Positions 1 through 9,850 are shown, counted from the stretch's first letter. The stretch: DNA of 64,000 bases from Batillaria attramentaria (GCA_018292915.2 JACVVK020000093.1:1455001-1519000), one strand, 5' to 3'. Notes: generated by a model not told the origin, from the sequence alone. A program made the numbers and translations.

Positions 1-25
1 CACCAGTACATAAGCCTTTAACACA

Positions 26-30
<5 letters not shown>

Positions 31-83
<53 letters not shown>

Positions 84-99
84 AGTACATAAGCCTTTA

Positions 100-145
<46 letters not shown>
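31..145. repeat. (CA)n/(TA)n microsatellite
   Basis: Two blocks of CA repeats are separated by a duplicated non-repetitive segment (ACCAGTACATAAGCCTTTAA occurs at the window start and again near 82) and end in a TA run. The reading frames across it are only dipeptide repeats and are not genes. Confidence 0.9.
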
Positions 146-214
146 CGCAGCTGATTGTGCCAGGCCCATAGCATAGGTTTGCAACTAAAAAGACAAGGCT
201 GTCGTTGCTGTTGA

Positions 215-272
215 GTTTTTGTTTGTTTGTTTGTTTGTTTTGTTTGTTTGTTTGTTTGTTTGTTTGTTTGTT
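215..272. repeat. (TTTG)n tetranucleotide repeat
   Basis: A simple run of TTTG units with one imperfect unit. No coding content. Confidence 0.85.
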
Positions 273-566
273 TTCCTGTTGAGCTGTTAAGAATGCCAGT
301 GATGCTGCGGATTCCCGACAGACTCACCATGCTATGACTTCTGTCAACGAGTTCTGTGCGGCAGCAAGGGACATTAGAAGTCACCTGCTTACCGATCCAG
401 GGCGGCATTTCAAGGCCTTAGCCAATGTCAACGGTTCGAAAACAGCCGCTGACGGCTCTTTCAATGCTGGGGTCTGAGCAAAGAGAGGAACTAGCAAGAG
501 AATGTGCACTGTGTTACTGTTGTTGTTGTTGTTGCTGCTGTTTGTTTTGTTGTTGTTGTTTTTTTC

Positions 567-895
567 TGCCCCACCTCTTCGCCAGCTCCAATGGTATCCC
601 TCCTAGAGGAATTTTTTTTAAAAATTGTATTTTACATGATGATGAGGATGAGGTATGATGATCCATGATGCTAAGGAGGCCCATGGGGATTGAGAATGCG
701 TGACAGGGCCGCACTCCACGCTTGCTGTCATAAATATCCTGGCCCACAAAAGGGTATTAATCCCCCCTCCCTCCCTCCCTCCCCCCGTAGTGTAGGGGTT
801 AAACACTTCGGACCATGCACCGGGAAATCCAGGTTCGAACTGAATCCCAGCTGATACAAGACGGATTTTTCCTACCTCGGGCCTGATCATCCAGG
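567..895. mobile_element. SINE-D fragments: inverted tail plus tRNA-like head
   Basis: Bases 567-765 match the 3' tail seen in minus orientation at 23073-23300 (GGGCCGCA-TCCACGCTT and CTGTCATAAATATCC motifs). Bases 781-890 are a tRNA-like head (GTAGTGTAGGGGTTAA, then GGTTCGAACTGAATCC) in plus orientation. Head and tail therefore point opposite ways, so this is a rearranged or double insertion and not one intact copy. Confidence 0.6.
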
Positions 896-1094
896 TCAGT
901 TTATATTGATTTCGGCCCTCGTAGTGTCAGCAATGCCATGCAGAATTTTACTCCGAGCAAACTATCCCCACGTCAGTTACCGGTAGCACTATTTTGCTCA
1001 CGCATGGATCCGTGGTTTATTGAACAGCACAGGTGGATAGGTCTCCCCTTTCTACAGTGCATTTATCAGAGGAATTCTCTTCAAAGCCGATGCA

Positions 1095-1280
1095 AAAAAA
1101 AAAAAAAAAAAATCGCAGTTTCAAGTTACTGGAAATGTTCAAATAACTAGGAGCCACTTCAAGCCACTATTATGCAATCTGCAGCGGTCTTGGGCTTAGC
1201 GGGGAAGGCCCACGCTTTGCGTAATAGTGGCTTGAAGTGGCTCCTACTGGTGTGCAGTGGCGTGTTCTTTTTAACAGTGG
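1095..1280. mobile_element. Palindromic repeat element, copy 1
   Basis: The arms TAGGAGCCACTTCAAGCCAC (about 1148) and GTGGCTTGAAGTGGCTCCTA (ending about 1247) are exact reverse complements around a loop of about 55 bases. A second copy lies inverted at 54684-54860 and shares the loop and flanks. No protein is encoded; it looks like a MITE or foldback element, superfamily unknown. Confidence 0.7.
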
Positions 1281-1292
1281 TAGTAGAAGAAG

Positions 1293-1295
<3 letters not shown>

Positions 1296-1350
<55 letters not shown>
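1296..1350. repeat. (GT)n microsatellite
   Basis: Uninterrupted GT dinucleotides next to palindromic element copy 1. Confidence 0.95.
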
Positions 1351-1352
<2 letters not shown>

Positions 1353-1410
1353 CTTTCACCTTCAGACTGATGTCACACGGGAATGTTCTTAGTCCGAACA
1401 AACAGCAAAC

Positions 1411-1705
1411 ATGGTGTTTTTCCTGTGCCATTCGGCTACAGCATGCCTTCGCCTTAATATTTCCGGACCGTGTTCTGAGCTGTTGTCGGAGTCCATGTTT
1501 ATTCGAACAAGAATGTCTCCCGTGCTAGTGTCACGAGCCTTACGCGTATACGGTTTATTCCGCTCTTGTGTCTTCACACTCTCATGCATGTACACTTACT
1601 GTCGGTGTATTTCAGAGCGTCTGCTGCTTGTCCTGGTGATCGTCACAGCTGCACTGATGGTGTATCTCATTACGGACAAGCGTTTCTCCTTGAGTTTCTT
1701 TTCAG
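1411..1705 (+). CDS. DUF1647-like gene, exon 1 (membrane anchor)
   Basis: The frame is open from ATG 1411 (A at -3) to a donor CAG|GTAATC, ending in phase 1. In-frame Mets at 1489 and 1513 are alternatives and would give a shorter cytosolic tail. A good acceptor (GTGTATTTCAG at 1611) sits just before the membrane segment, so the true coding exon may be only 1612-1705 with the start codon in an unseen upstream exon. The membrane segment itself is clear. Confidence 0.55.
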
Positions 1706-2082
1706 GTAATCATTTGTTTTTTATTGAACTTCTTTTTCCACACACACCAACTCGCTGTAAATCAAACATAGAGTAGAGTACATACTGCAACATGTACACA
1801 AGTGTACATCATATATCCGTTCGTACCTATACATGATTTTTACTCATATCTGTATGTATGAAGAATGTGTGTGCATTTTTATGTGGAAGAGAGAGAGAGA
1901 GAGAGAGTGCGTGTGTGTACTGGTGTGTGCATTTGTACTGGTGTTGTGTCACATTGTGAGTTTATCAGTATGTGCGTGTATGTGTGCCACACGGCATGTG
2001 CGAGTTTGTGTGTGCACTGGCGCGTGTGTGTGAGCGTCAGCGTCAATGGTGTTCAGCTAGGGGATCATACGAGCGAGAGGAT

Positions 2083-2158
<76 letters not shown>

Positions 2159-4227
2159 ACAGCGTATTATTATAGATTTCTTCCAGTGTTTGTAATCCTT
2201 TTGTATACTTTGTATTGCGTTTTCAAGTAATAATGACATTTAGTAATAGTAACTTCACGGTACATGTACGTCAGTAAAATTATCTGCTTTGTGACGGGCC
2301 GATGGCCTAAACAATAAGGAATTGAAATTGAAATTGAAAATTTGTACTGGTGTGATACAGAATAAATTATATTCAAAATACAGCTAGTTGCTGTTGTTGT
2401 TGGGTTTTTTTGTGTTTTTTTTTTTGTAGTGGTAACTACCTGCACCAGCGGGCTCGAAATTCTCCATAACTGACTCTCAGTCGAGCAGCATGTTTCTCAA
2501 TATTATTATACCTCCATCTAAGCAATTCTATAAATGGGTACGGAGCCAAATATTTGTGCTGGCCTTTTTTTCTCGTTGCCCCGTCTTTGATATCACCCTT
2601 ATGTGGTGGAAAAGGACGTTAAACTCCCAAACACCCACCCACCCTATAAATGGGTACATAGCAGGTAATGTCTTATCACATCTTCTGGAATATATATAAA
2701 ATTTTGCAAGTATCAGTATGAATTTTCAGGTAATCATTGCGGCCTCAGTCAGCCGTCGAGGACTATATACCGTGTAACACATTAATTTTCAATGTTTACC
2801 GGGCTTCACAGAGGCCAGTGTATGTATTTTCGCACAACTGCGCCCGTGAGCGCGCCTGTAATCTCGAAATCCTAATGATTAATAGAGCTCTGAGTGCAAT
2901 ACATTGCCGTCTGTGCGAGCCGGCGAAAATTCAAATTCTCCTACGACTCAGCGGTTAACCGCGGCCGCAACACTGACTGACTCTGTGATATTCGCGTCGC
3001 GTGTACCCTTCTGCTGGCTCGGAGCCAGCCTTTGAGATGCTGTCACTGTGCAGGTGTTTAAGTGGTATGACGTTAGACACAAGTGAAAGAGCTCGCGAAA
3101 AGAACGATTTGTGAGCGTAGAATTGATCGGACATGCTCCTTTAATCGTCTTTAGAAGTGTTCCTGATTTACTCTCATTCCTCCTTCTCCCCCCTTTAACC
3201 CCCCCCCCCCCCCTTACAATGCAATGTATGTATATATCCTTTTTCTGTGATTTCAGCTGCAATGCAGGACAGCCGTGAATCTAAACAAATACAAGCGCCG
3301 GAGCACATACAAAATCTGTCAGGTAAGTCTTTCGTGGAAACTGAGAAAGTATCCAATCTAATCTCTTTTTCTTCTTCTTCTTCGGGGAGCCGGGGTGGTC
3401 GAATGGTAGAGCGTTGGACTTCTAATGCTCGGGTCGTGAGTTCGATCCCGGCTGGGACCAAATATTTGTGCTGGCTTTTTCATCGTTGCCCCGTCTTTGA
3501 TATCACCCGTATGTGGTGGAAAAGGACGTTAAACCCCTAAACACCCACCCCACCCTTCTTCTTCTTCTTGTTTGTGTCACCATCTTCAGTGGCATGAGCA
3601 ACCGGGATAGACAGACCATCTCATCTCGTAGAGCGTTGGACAACCACAGGTTCGGGTCGTGAGTTCGAATCCCGAGTGCGTTGGCTTTTCCCTCGTTGTC
3701 CCGTCTTTGATGTCACCCGTTTGTGATGGAAATGGACGTTACAGTCTCTATGTTCCTAAGGGGGGGGGGGGGGGGGACTGCTGCTCATAAACCTCTAAAG
3801 CTGTTTGCCAATTCAGCAAATGGCCATTGCGACCATCGCTTAAAGCAAAGAAAGCAGATCACGTCACACCCCTTCTTCGCACTCTGCACTGGTTGCCTGT
3901 GTCCTCTAGAATTCAATACAAGATTTCATCCCTTACGTACAACTGTGTCACCTCCTCCTGTCCTCCATATCTGTCTTCTTTGCTTCAGCTTTACACTCCA
4001 TCTAGACAACTTCGTTCTGCTGCTGACACTCGGAAACTCCGTGTCCCTCATGTCAAGACAAAGACCTTTGGTCAGCGTAGTTATTCATACCAGGGTCCGA
4101 CTTGTTGGAATGATCTCCCAGTCTCGATCAGATATGCAGACACAAAACTATCTTTCAAAACAAATTTGAAAACCCACCTCTTCACAGACTTCAACCAATA
4201 ACTGTTGCCACATCTTCATCTTGCTGG

Positions 4228-4313
<86 letters not shown>

Positions 4314-7300
4314 GCCAGGGGCAGCTCGTGTATGATGCTGCACATCATGTGTTTTTAGTTAAATGTATGTGTGGAGGCATGTTGTGTGTGTTTCTGGGTG
4401 AGTGAGTGTGTGTTCTCTGTAAGGCGCCCTGAGCTCCCGCGAGAGGGAGGGCGTCTTTTAAGTACCCATTTTATTATTATTATTATTATTATTTTCGTGA
4501 CTTTACGGTTTCTAATAGTAGAGAAATATGACTCTCTTTCACTTGGCCTAACGCGTCCATATCTCACCTGTACTACACGTCGATATGACCAAGTCGCTAA
4601 AAATAGCAATGAGTCAGCGATGTCTAGCTGGTCTTCGGTCCGCAACTGATCAAATAACGTGTCGTCTGCTCAGTACGCGGCACGCTTCTACGTACACGCT
4701 AACCAGAGTCACCACGAATGGTTTCAGGATGCTCTGTTGTGCTCCAAATAACTGATTTTGATGGACGGGGCGGTCGGTGGTCTAGTGGTTAAGAGACTTG
4801 TCGGCAATGCGAGAGATCACGGGTTCGAGTCCCACTCGGGGCAAAGAATTTTTCCTTCTCGTATGTGGTACCGTTCATTCGGGCCGATCGTCGGGGGTTC
4901 TGTCCGGGTACTCCGGCTTCCTCCCCGTCTACTTTGGAAATGTTCAACCCATCAAATTTGGAAAATAAACGCAATTCTAAAATTGCGAAATTTAAATAGC
5001 TGAGCTGGCCCTCCGCACCACGTGATGGTAATGTGTTTATGTCCAGTGTGTGAGAGAATACGTGTGATTCACGTGAGCGTGCGTGTTGGGTTCAGTTCGC
5101 GGCGCTTTGAGCTGATTCATGAAATTGGGTAAAGCCCCTATACAATTATTATTATTATTATTATTATTTTGTACATAAAACAACATATACGCCAACCAGA
5201 GTCACCACAATGGTTTCAGATGCTCTGTTGTGTCCCAAGTGACTGATTCTGATGCACGGATTAAGCGCATGCGATGAGAATTTTTCCACAGCGTTGTTGT
5301 ATACCTCACAAACGTATTGCGACTTTATTAAACCCTCAAACAACTAACCACCTCCCCCCGCCTGCCTCCCCCCCCCCTCCTCCCCCACTGCCTCCTCCTC
5401 CTTCTTCTTCTTCTTCCGCGTTCCCTGTTCTGGACTCCGCCTCAGATGACTAGGTTTGTAGTCTTTATAAAAGCAGTGGTCTTTAGGAGGTCCGTTTTGC
5501 TGCCCCAGAGTTTCTCTGCCAGTGTGGCTCCATTCGGCCAGTGTTGTGTCCTTGCTTCTTTGAAAAGGGGGCAGGACTGCAGAATGTGTTCCGGGGTTTG
5601 AGGGGCTGTTCCGCACAGACAGTCTGGTGAGTGTGACAGCCCAAGGCGGCACAGTCTGCAGTGTCCAGTTCGTAAACGGAAGACTGCCTCCAATATAATA
5701 TATGTGTATCCTTGCAGACATTGCTGAGTCTGGCAAAATTCATTAGAAACAGCAAAATCGTCTAGCAGGTCATGTAGATATGTGTGTAACTATGTTGGCA
5801 TGTTTCACCTTACACACGTGCACTATTGTTTTTGATTGTTCTTTAGTAACATCTGCGATGTGCAGTTTGGACTGTTGTGATTTCTTTCGTCCTACATATG
5901 TTTTTGTAATTCTGTACGTATGAGAATCATGTATGATGCATTACTTGACATTCCTCCATACCCCAAATGGGGAGAAAGGAATAAAATCTTTGAATCTTGA
6001 ATCTTTATGTGATTTCAGCTGGAGTGAACGACAGCTCTGGAACAGAACAAGTGCAAGCGCTTGAACGCATCCTTCTTCAAAAACTGTCGAGTGAGTCTTT
6101 CGCATCAACTGAGACAGTGTCGTCTGCGTCTGTATTTTACCTTCCTCTTTTTGTTATTTTTAAATATGGTTTGGTTTTATTTTATTTAATCTTCATGGCA
6201 TTAGGACTGCGTGTACCAAAGGCCTTTGGAAGTACACTCACACACGATTTGTCCCACCTTACATTTTTCCTGCTGTGAAGAGAAACGTAAACTACAATTT
6301 GTTGCTTCAGCCAATAATATAATATAATACCACTATGTCACCACCACCAATATTTTTTAAATACACTTTTAGTGCTGTGTGTGTTGTGAATGCTTGTATG
6401 TGAATTGTTAATTGGTTGATAGGTTTGATTTTGTTTAATTGTGTTTCCTGGTTTATGTGTCAGTATAGCAATTACCCCCTGATGTGACAAGATGTATGTC
6501 TTGTTAACTTAAATTATTTCTGTTTTACATCATGTGGAAACTGCACCCTCGCTGTACACTGTCAATCAGTGTTACTGTTTCTCGCCTATGTTTGTGTAAA
6601 AATGCCCCCAAAAAAATTAAAAAAAATTATTTATGCTTATGTTTGTGAGAGCCTGGACCAATGAAATTTCCCAGCAATGGGATTAATAAAGTTTTCGTTA
6701 TCTTTATAATGTATACGACATGACATGACACGATGTGACATGATATGACATGACAAGATCTGATCAAGATATTCACAGAAACTGTGTTTTCCCCGCATAA
6801 ATACTTGCATTAATCTTATACATGTACTGCTGCTCTGTTTGTATGCTAAACAGAGTTTCCTGAAGAGAGATCTATTTTACCAACAAATACGTGCGCCGAG
6901 ATCAACCACCCAGGTAACTATGTCTGTCTGTCTGTCTGTCTGTCTGTGCGTGCTTGTCTGCCCCTGTCTCACTCTCTGTCGCAGTCTCTCTTTCTCTTAC
7001 ATATAACTGGTTAATAAACAGTGAAATGTGTGGACTAAAAAACAAAACAAAAAACAAACAAACAACGCCTTGGAGCCGGTTTGAAAACAAAGGTTTATAA
7101 GCAATTAAATATATAGGGACTATTGAGTCGGTTAAGAAACAGGTGAAATGTATAAAATTTGAAGAAGAAAAAGTTATAATTATAAAAAAATAAACAAACC
7201 CGAACGCCTTGGAGCCGGTTTGGAATAAAAGGTTTATAAGCAATTAAATATATAGGGACTGTTGAGTCGGTTAAGAAACAGTGAAATGTATAAAATTTGA

Positions 7301-7789
7301 AGAAGAAGAAAAAAGTTGTAATAAAAAAACAAACAAACCCAAACAACTTCAATTTCTTGCTTCAGTCAAACCATGCATCGACCCGTCCTGCCCCGTGAAG
7401 TTCTCAACATCCCCCGGAGAGCGTCTTCGTCAGATCCTGGCCACACGAAACAGAACTATCCAACAGTACCTTGCTGCAATGTCTGAGTCTGTCAAGAGTG
7501 TTGCACCCAGCAAGCACGTGATCGGAAGCGCCGCCTCAGCCAACCATTTTGGCGAGCTGAAAGCCTTGATAGGGAACCTGAAGACCCACCTTTTTCCAAG
7601 TCTCTCGAACCTCACCTTTGTCATATACGATCTGGGGCTCAGCAAAGACCAACGTAAGTGGGTAAGCTCAGTTTATTACTTGTTTATTGAACTTATTTAT
7701 TTATGTTTTGAATGAAGAGGTGTGCTTGCAAAGAAGGCCTACCATGCGCTTTGTAAGGTTTGGTTTGGCCAGAGTTTCTTGTACTTGTT

Positions 7790-7828
<39 letters not shown>

Positions 7829-7967
7829 GCCCTCTTTTTTAAACCCAGTTTCCTTCATCACCGATTTTCCTACATTTAATCTTTTATTTCATGTAATTTT
7901 TAACAATCTTTCATACTGTACAGTGTTCACAGCAATATTCCTCCTTCATCGCCTGTTTTCTGTCCAT

Positions 7968-8066
<99 letters not shown>

Positions 8067-9210
8067 TAAAATTTCATTTATTTTCTCATGGGAGCAGTGC
8101 GAGGGCCTAATTATAGGCTTTACTTTCTCGCCGAAGTAATGGAGTTTTGCCAGAGTATCCTGATGTACGTTCGGTGAATGTCGCATATGCACACAGATAA
8201 TCGTTAACTCAATTCCGACCAAGTAAGTTAGGGGTTACGCACCAGTGGCCTCACTTAAAAAAAAACAACACATAATTAATTCATATCTGCGTGGATTTAA
8301 ATTTGGCGCAATGGGAGAGTTGCACTTTGATTGTACAACTACTCATGTTTGCTGCACTAAGAGCCGTTGAGGAACCGTTAATCTTTGTTTTCCCGTCTCT
8401 CTTTTTTTCCAGACAGAGAAAAACTGTGGCTGCAAAGTGATGGACTTCCCTTTCACATTGTTACCCGATTTCTTCAAACAGCTGCATTGCTTTGCTTGGA
8501 AAACTCTGCTCATTAGGGTGAGTATGCAAGCACGAACCTCAGCCAGTGACTTGCCGATGCTAGTTTTCTGCATATTTTTTTTTTCACGGGTGAAATGTAA
8601 ACGATGTGTGTGTGTGTGTGTGTGTGTGCTGTATATGTTGTAGACGCTGGAGGTGTGTTTCCAAGACACTGTTCATATTTATTTATTTATTTATTTGCAG
8701 ACGCTGATCCAAAAGGCCGAAATCCTGATATGGCTGGACTCCTCCATCCGATTCAACGCAACAACACCAGTGAAGGAAATTCTCCGGAGAACCCGAGAGC
8801 GCGGGCTTCAGCTCTTCATACCCGGGTGGCGCAGTCCTCTGTCCGGCGCCATTTCCCTCAGAACCGACGCGCCGACCTTCAAGTTCTACGGAGACGTGGC
8901 GTGCCAGTACGAGTCACACGGGGAGGTGTGGGGAGGGCTAGGTTTCTACCACAACGAGCAGTTCGTCCGGGAGGCGGTGCTGGACCCCTGGGTGTCGTGC
9001 GCGTTCGACAGGGGCTGCATGTGTCTGCCCAGTCACCTCAAACTGCTGACGTGCACGCACAAACTGCCACGTCAGAGGAGCGCGTGCCACCGCTCGGACC
9101 AATCCAGTCTCGGCATCATCGTGTCCAAGCTGTACCGGGAGAGGACGAACTTGATCAGACTTATTCCCGGCTTGAGGGTTGACCGTGGGATATTGAAAGA
9201 CCTTGTGTGA
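1411..9210 (+). CDS. Type II membrane protein, DUF1647-like (seven exons)
   Basis: Spliced model: 1411-1705, 3257-3322, 6019-6090, 6854-6913, 7366-7653, 8417-8517, 8701-9210, about 463 residues with all phases compatible. The single hydrophobic segment (LLLVLVIVTAALMVYLI) near residues 69-87 with no cleavable signal suggests a type II, Golgi- or ER-resident protein. A Cys-containing lumenal stem follows. The C-terminal domain carries YDLGLS (exon 5), a Cys-x-Cys then FPF and WK segment (exon 6), and ILIWLDSSIRF plus DPWVSCAF and GCMCLP (exon 7). This order resembles the uncharacterised DUF1647 group of nematode and other invertebrate proteins, which look glycosyltransferase-like; that assignment is from memory. 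The reaction and substrate are unknown. The start Met is uncertain. Confidence 0.65.
1885..2155. repeat. GA- and GT-rich microsatellite tract
   Basis: (GA)n at about 1889-1906, then interrupted GT-rich DNA, then a pure (GT)n from about 2089 to 2155. It lies in intron 1 of the DUF1647-like gene. Confidence 0.9.
2542..2645 (+). mobile_element. SINE-A, 5'-truncated copy
   Basis: Contains the conserved SINE-A body (CCAAATATTTGTGCTGGC, then GTCTTTGATATCACCC, GTGGTGGAAAAGGACGTTAA) but no tRNA-like head. Confidence 0.8.
2815..3085 (+). repeat. Dispersed repeat R1, copy 1
   Basis: Similar to 26850-27150 (same orientation) and 17265-17520 (inverted). Shared landmarks are TCATGAGTGCACCTGTA-like and AGAGCTCTGAGTGCAAT-like segments and a GCTGTCACTGT motif. 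No coding capacity; class unknown. This copy is diverged. Confidence 0.45.
3257..3322 (+). CDS. DUF1647-like gene, exon 2 (symmetric cassette)
   Basis: Acceptor GTGATTTCAG, donor TCAG|GTAAGT, 66 nt, phase 1 at both ends, so it can be included or skipped without a frameshift. It encodes a hydrophilic Gln/Glu-rich stem segment (DSRESKQIQAPEHIQNLS). It is paralogous to exon 3 at 6019-6090. Confidence 0.6.
3384..3553 (+). mobile_element. SINE-A, near full length
   Basis: The head GGGGAGCCGGGGTGGTCGAA...GGACTTCTAATGCTC...GAGTTCGATCCCGG resembles a tRNA-Arg (TCT anticodon position) with A- and B-box-like segments. The SINE-A body follows, ending AAACACCCACCC. Confidence 0.88.
3630..3742 (+). mobile_element. 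SINE-A, degraded copy
   Basis: Starts inside the head (AGAGCGTTGGAC), keeps GGGTCGTGAGTTCGAATCCC and a diverged body (GTCTTTGATGTCACCCGT), and ends GGACGTTACAG. Confidence 0.7.
3827..4201 (+). pseudogene. Non-LTR retrotransposon, reverse transcriptase C-terminal remnant
   Basis: An open stretch of about 124 residues holds the usual 3' end of CR1/L2-type reverse transcriptases: HVTPLLRTLHWLPV, a CPPYLSSLLQLYTPSR segment, GPTCWNDLPVSIR and FKTNLKTHLF before the stop. The polymerase core is absent, so this is a 5'-truncated, dead copy. It sits in an intron of the DUF1647-like gene. Confidence 0.85.
4202..4495 (+). mobile_element. 3' untranslated tail of the retrotransposon, with (GT)n
   Basis: Immediately after the RT stop comes a long (GT)n (about 4230-4310), then a GC-rich tail (GGCGCCCTGAGCTCCCGCGA) ending in an (ATT)n run typical of such elements. 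Confidence 0.6.
4690..4762 (-). repeat. Repeat R3 fragment, left flank of a SINE-B
   Basis: Holds CCAGAGTCACCAC-AATGGTTTCA-GATGCTCTGTTGTG and is repeated almost exactly at 5185-5255 on the other side of the SINE-B copy. It is related, in reverse, to 28055-28215. Confidence 0.7.
4766..5167 (+). mobile_element. SINE-B, full length
   Basis: The tRNA-like head GGTCGGTGGTCTAGTGGTTA...GGTTCGAGTCCCACTCGGGG is followed by a body with CATTCGGGCCGATCGTCGGG, a CACGTGATGGTAATGTG segment, AAGCGCC-like CTATACAAT and an (ATT)n tail; about 400 bp. Confidence 0.9.
5185..5330 (-). repeat. Repeat R3, right flank of SINE-B
   Basis: The first 70 bases duplicate 4690-4762. It continues with GATTCTGATGCACGGATTAAGCGC, which matches the reverse complement of 28100-28150 and, more loosely, 47990-48040. 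Confidence 0.7.
5438..5742 (-). pseudogene. Non-LTR retrotransposon remnant, post-RNase H zinc-finger region
   Basis: On the minus strand the frame reads FRLRTGHCRLCRLGLSHSP, then DCLCGTAPQTPEHILQSCP. This is the Cys/His-rich C-terminus common in I/Jockey-group retrotransposon polyproteins. It is short, lacks RT and RNase H, and is a fragment. Confidence 0.7.
5760..6003 (+). mobile_element. 3' tail of a retroposon ending TTGAATCTTGAATC
   Basis: Contains CCAAATGGGGAGAAAGGAATAAA and ends in a repeated TTGAATC terminus, typical of short-repeat-tailed LINE/SINE 3' ends. No coding sequence. Confidence 0.5.
6019..6090 (+). CDS. DUF1647-like gene, exon 3 (paralogue of exon 2)
   Basis: Acceptor GTGATTTCAG, donor TCGA|GTGAGT, 72 nt, phase 1-1. 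It encodes NDSSGTEQVQALERILLQKL, alignable with exon 2. The intron bases just after both donors also match (GTCTTTCG...ACTGAGA-AGT), so exon plus flanks were duplicated. Confidence 0.6.
6091..6853 (+). other. Intron 3 of the DUF1647-like gene
   Basis: AT-rich intronic DNA. Includes a short run of ATGACATGACA-like units at about 6715-6760 and possible retroposon tail text near 6660-6700 (GGATTAATAAAGTTTTC). I see no coding sequence. Confidence 0.5.
6854..6913 (+). CDS. DUF1647-like gene, exon 4
   Basis: Acceptor GCTAAACAG, donor CCAG|GTAACT, 60 nt, phase 1-1. It encodes FPEERSILPTNTCAEINHP, adding one Cys to the stem. Support is only splice sites and phase, so it is less certain than exons 5-7. 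Confidence 0.5.
7010..7343. repeat. Tandem duplication, about 139 bp period
   Basis: CGCCTTGGAGCCGGTTTG...AAATATATAGGGACT...AAATGTATAAAATTTGAAGA occurs at 7066 and again at 7205, with a partial third unit before. The copies are nearly identical. It lies just before exon 5. Confidence 0.85.
7366..7653 (+). CDS. DUF1647-like gene, exon 5
   Basis: Acceptor TTGCTTCAG, donor CAAC|GTAAGT, phase 1-1, 96 codons. Holds two Cys near the start (PCIDPSCP), N-glycosylation sequons NRT and NLT, and ends TFVIYDLGLSKDQ, the conserved opening of the lumenal domain. Confidence 0.8.
7973..8066. repeat. (GT)n followed by (GA)n microsatellite
   Basis: About 34 GT units pass directly into about 14 GA units. A (CT)n tract lies at 7792-7820. 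Confidence 0.95.
8225..8335 (-). repeat. Repeat R2, partial copy
   Basis: The reverse complement (GAGGCCACTGGTGCGTAACCCC and AAATTTAAATCCACGCAG) matches 31225-31335 and, in part, 51140-51165. Confidence 0.6.
8417..8517 (+). CDS. DUF1647-like gene, exon 6
   Basis: The acceptor is taken at CCAGACAG (not the CCAG four bases earlier) because only this start joins exon 5 in frame. Encodes NCGCKVMDFPFTLLPDFF then WKTLLIR and ends in phase 0 at AGG|GTGAGT. The Cys-x-Cys, FPF and WK motifs fit the family pattern. Confidence 0.8.
8701..9210 (+). CDS. DUF1647-like gene, exon 7 and stop
   Basis: Acceptor TTATTTGCAG, then 169 codons to TGA. It is GC-rich compared with its surroundings, as coding DNA. 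Motifs: AEILIWLDSSIRF (an Asp in a position like a nucleotide-sugar-binding acidic motif, inference), YGDVACQYESHGE, DPWVSCAFDRGCMCLP and two further Cys (LTCTHK, SACHRSD). Confidence 0.88.
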   Translation, partial: TLIQKAEILIWLDSSIRFNATTPVKEILRRTRERGLQLFIPGWRSPLSGAISLRTDAPTFKFYGDVACQYESHGEVWGGLGFYHNEQFVREAVLDPWVSCAFDRGCMCLPSHLKLLTCTHKLPRQRSACHRSDQSSLGIIVSKLYRERTNLIRLIPGLRVDRGILKDLV

Positions 9211-9265
9211 CCATCGGAGTGTTGCGTTGTCGGTGGGGTAGATGTGCCTAATTTTATTCATAACC

Positions 9266-9330
<65 letters not shown>

Positions 9331-9497
9331 TCAAAAATGTATTGTTATTATTCATTTTTTGAGAGAGAGGGAGAGAGAAAGAGAGAGAGAAGGCCGACAC
9401 TATGTTCCCCTTTTCCTGTACCACTGTGAACAGCTGTTCACCCAATCGTAGTCAACTGCCAAAGCAATAAGACAAACTGCAAAGCATTGAAACTGAC
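9211..9497. repeat. 3' flank with two (GA)n tracts
   Basis: Probable 3'UTR of the DUF1647-like gene, with GA repeats at 9268-9328 and 9360-9390. No canonical AATAAA was found close to the stop. Confidence 0.6.
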
Positions 9498-9850
9498 TTG
9501 AAGTTAGCCCATGTGTTTAATCCTTTTTTGGTTGTTGTTGGGCTTTGTTTTGTTGTTGGTTTTTGTTTTCTTTTAGGCTTTGTTTTGTTTTGGGTTTTTT
9601 TGGTTGTTGTTTGTTTGGGTGTTTTTTGTTTGTTTTGGGGTTTTGTTTGTTTGTTGTTTTTTTGTTTTTTTTTTGGGGGGGGGGGGGTTGGGGGGAGGGG
9701 GCTGTTTTTTGTTGGGTTTTTTTTTGGGGGGGTGTTTTTTTTGTTGTTGTTGTTGATGGTGGTTTTTGTTGTTTTTGTGTTTTGTTTTGTTTTTGGTTTT
9801 TTGTTTTTTTTTTGGTTTTTTTTTTTTTTGGGGGGGGGGGGGGGGTAAAC
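9498..9850. repeat. G/T-only low-complexity tract
   Basis: About 350 bases almost free of A and C on the plus strand, with several runs of eight or more G. Open frames on either strand here are compositional artefacts. Confidence 0.9.

Noticed and set aside
3384..3460. A tRNA gene (Arg-like)
   Set aside because: The tRNA-like sequence is fused to the SINE-A body and recurs many times in the window; the acceptor stem is not complete.
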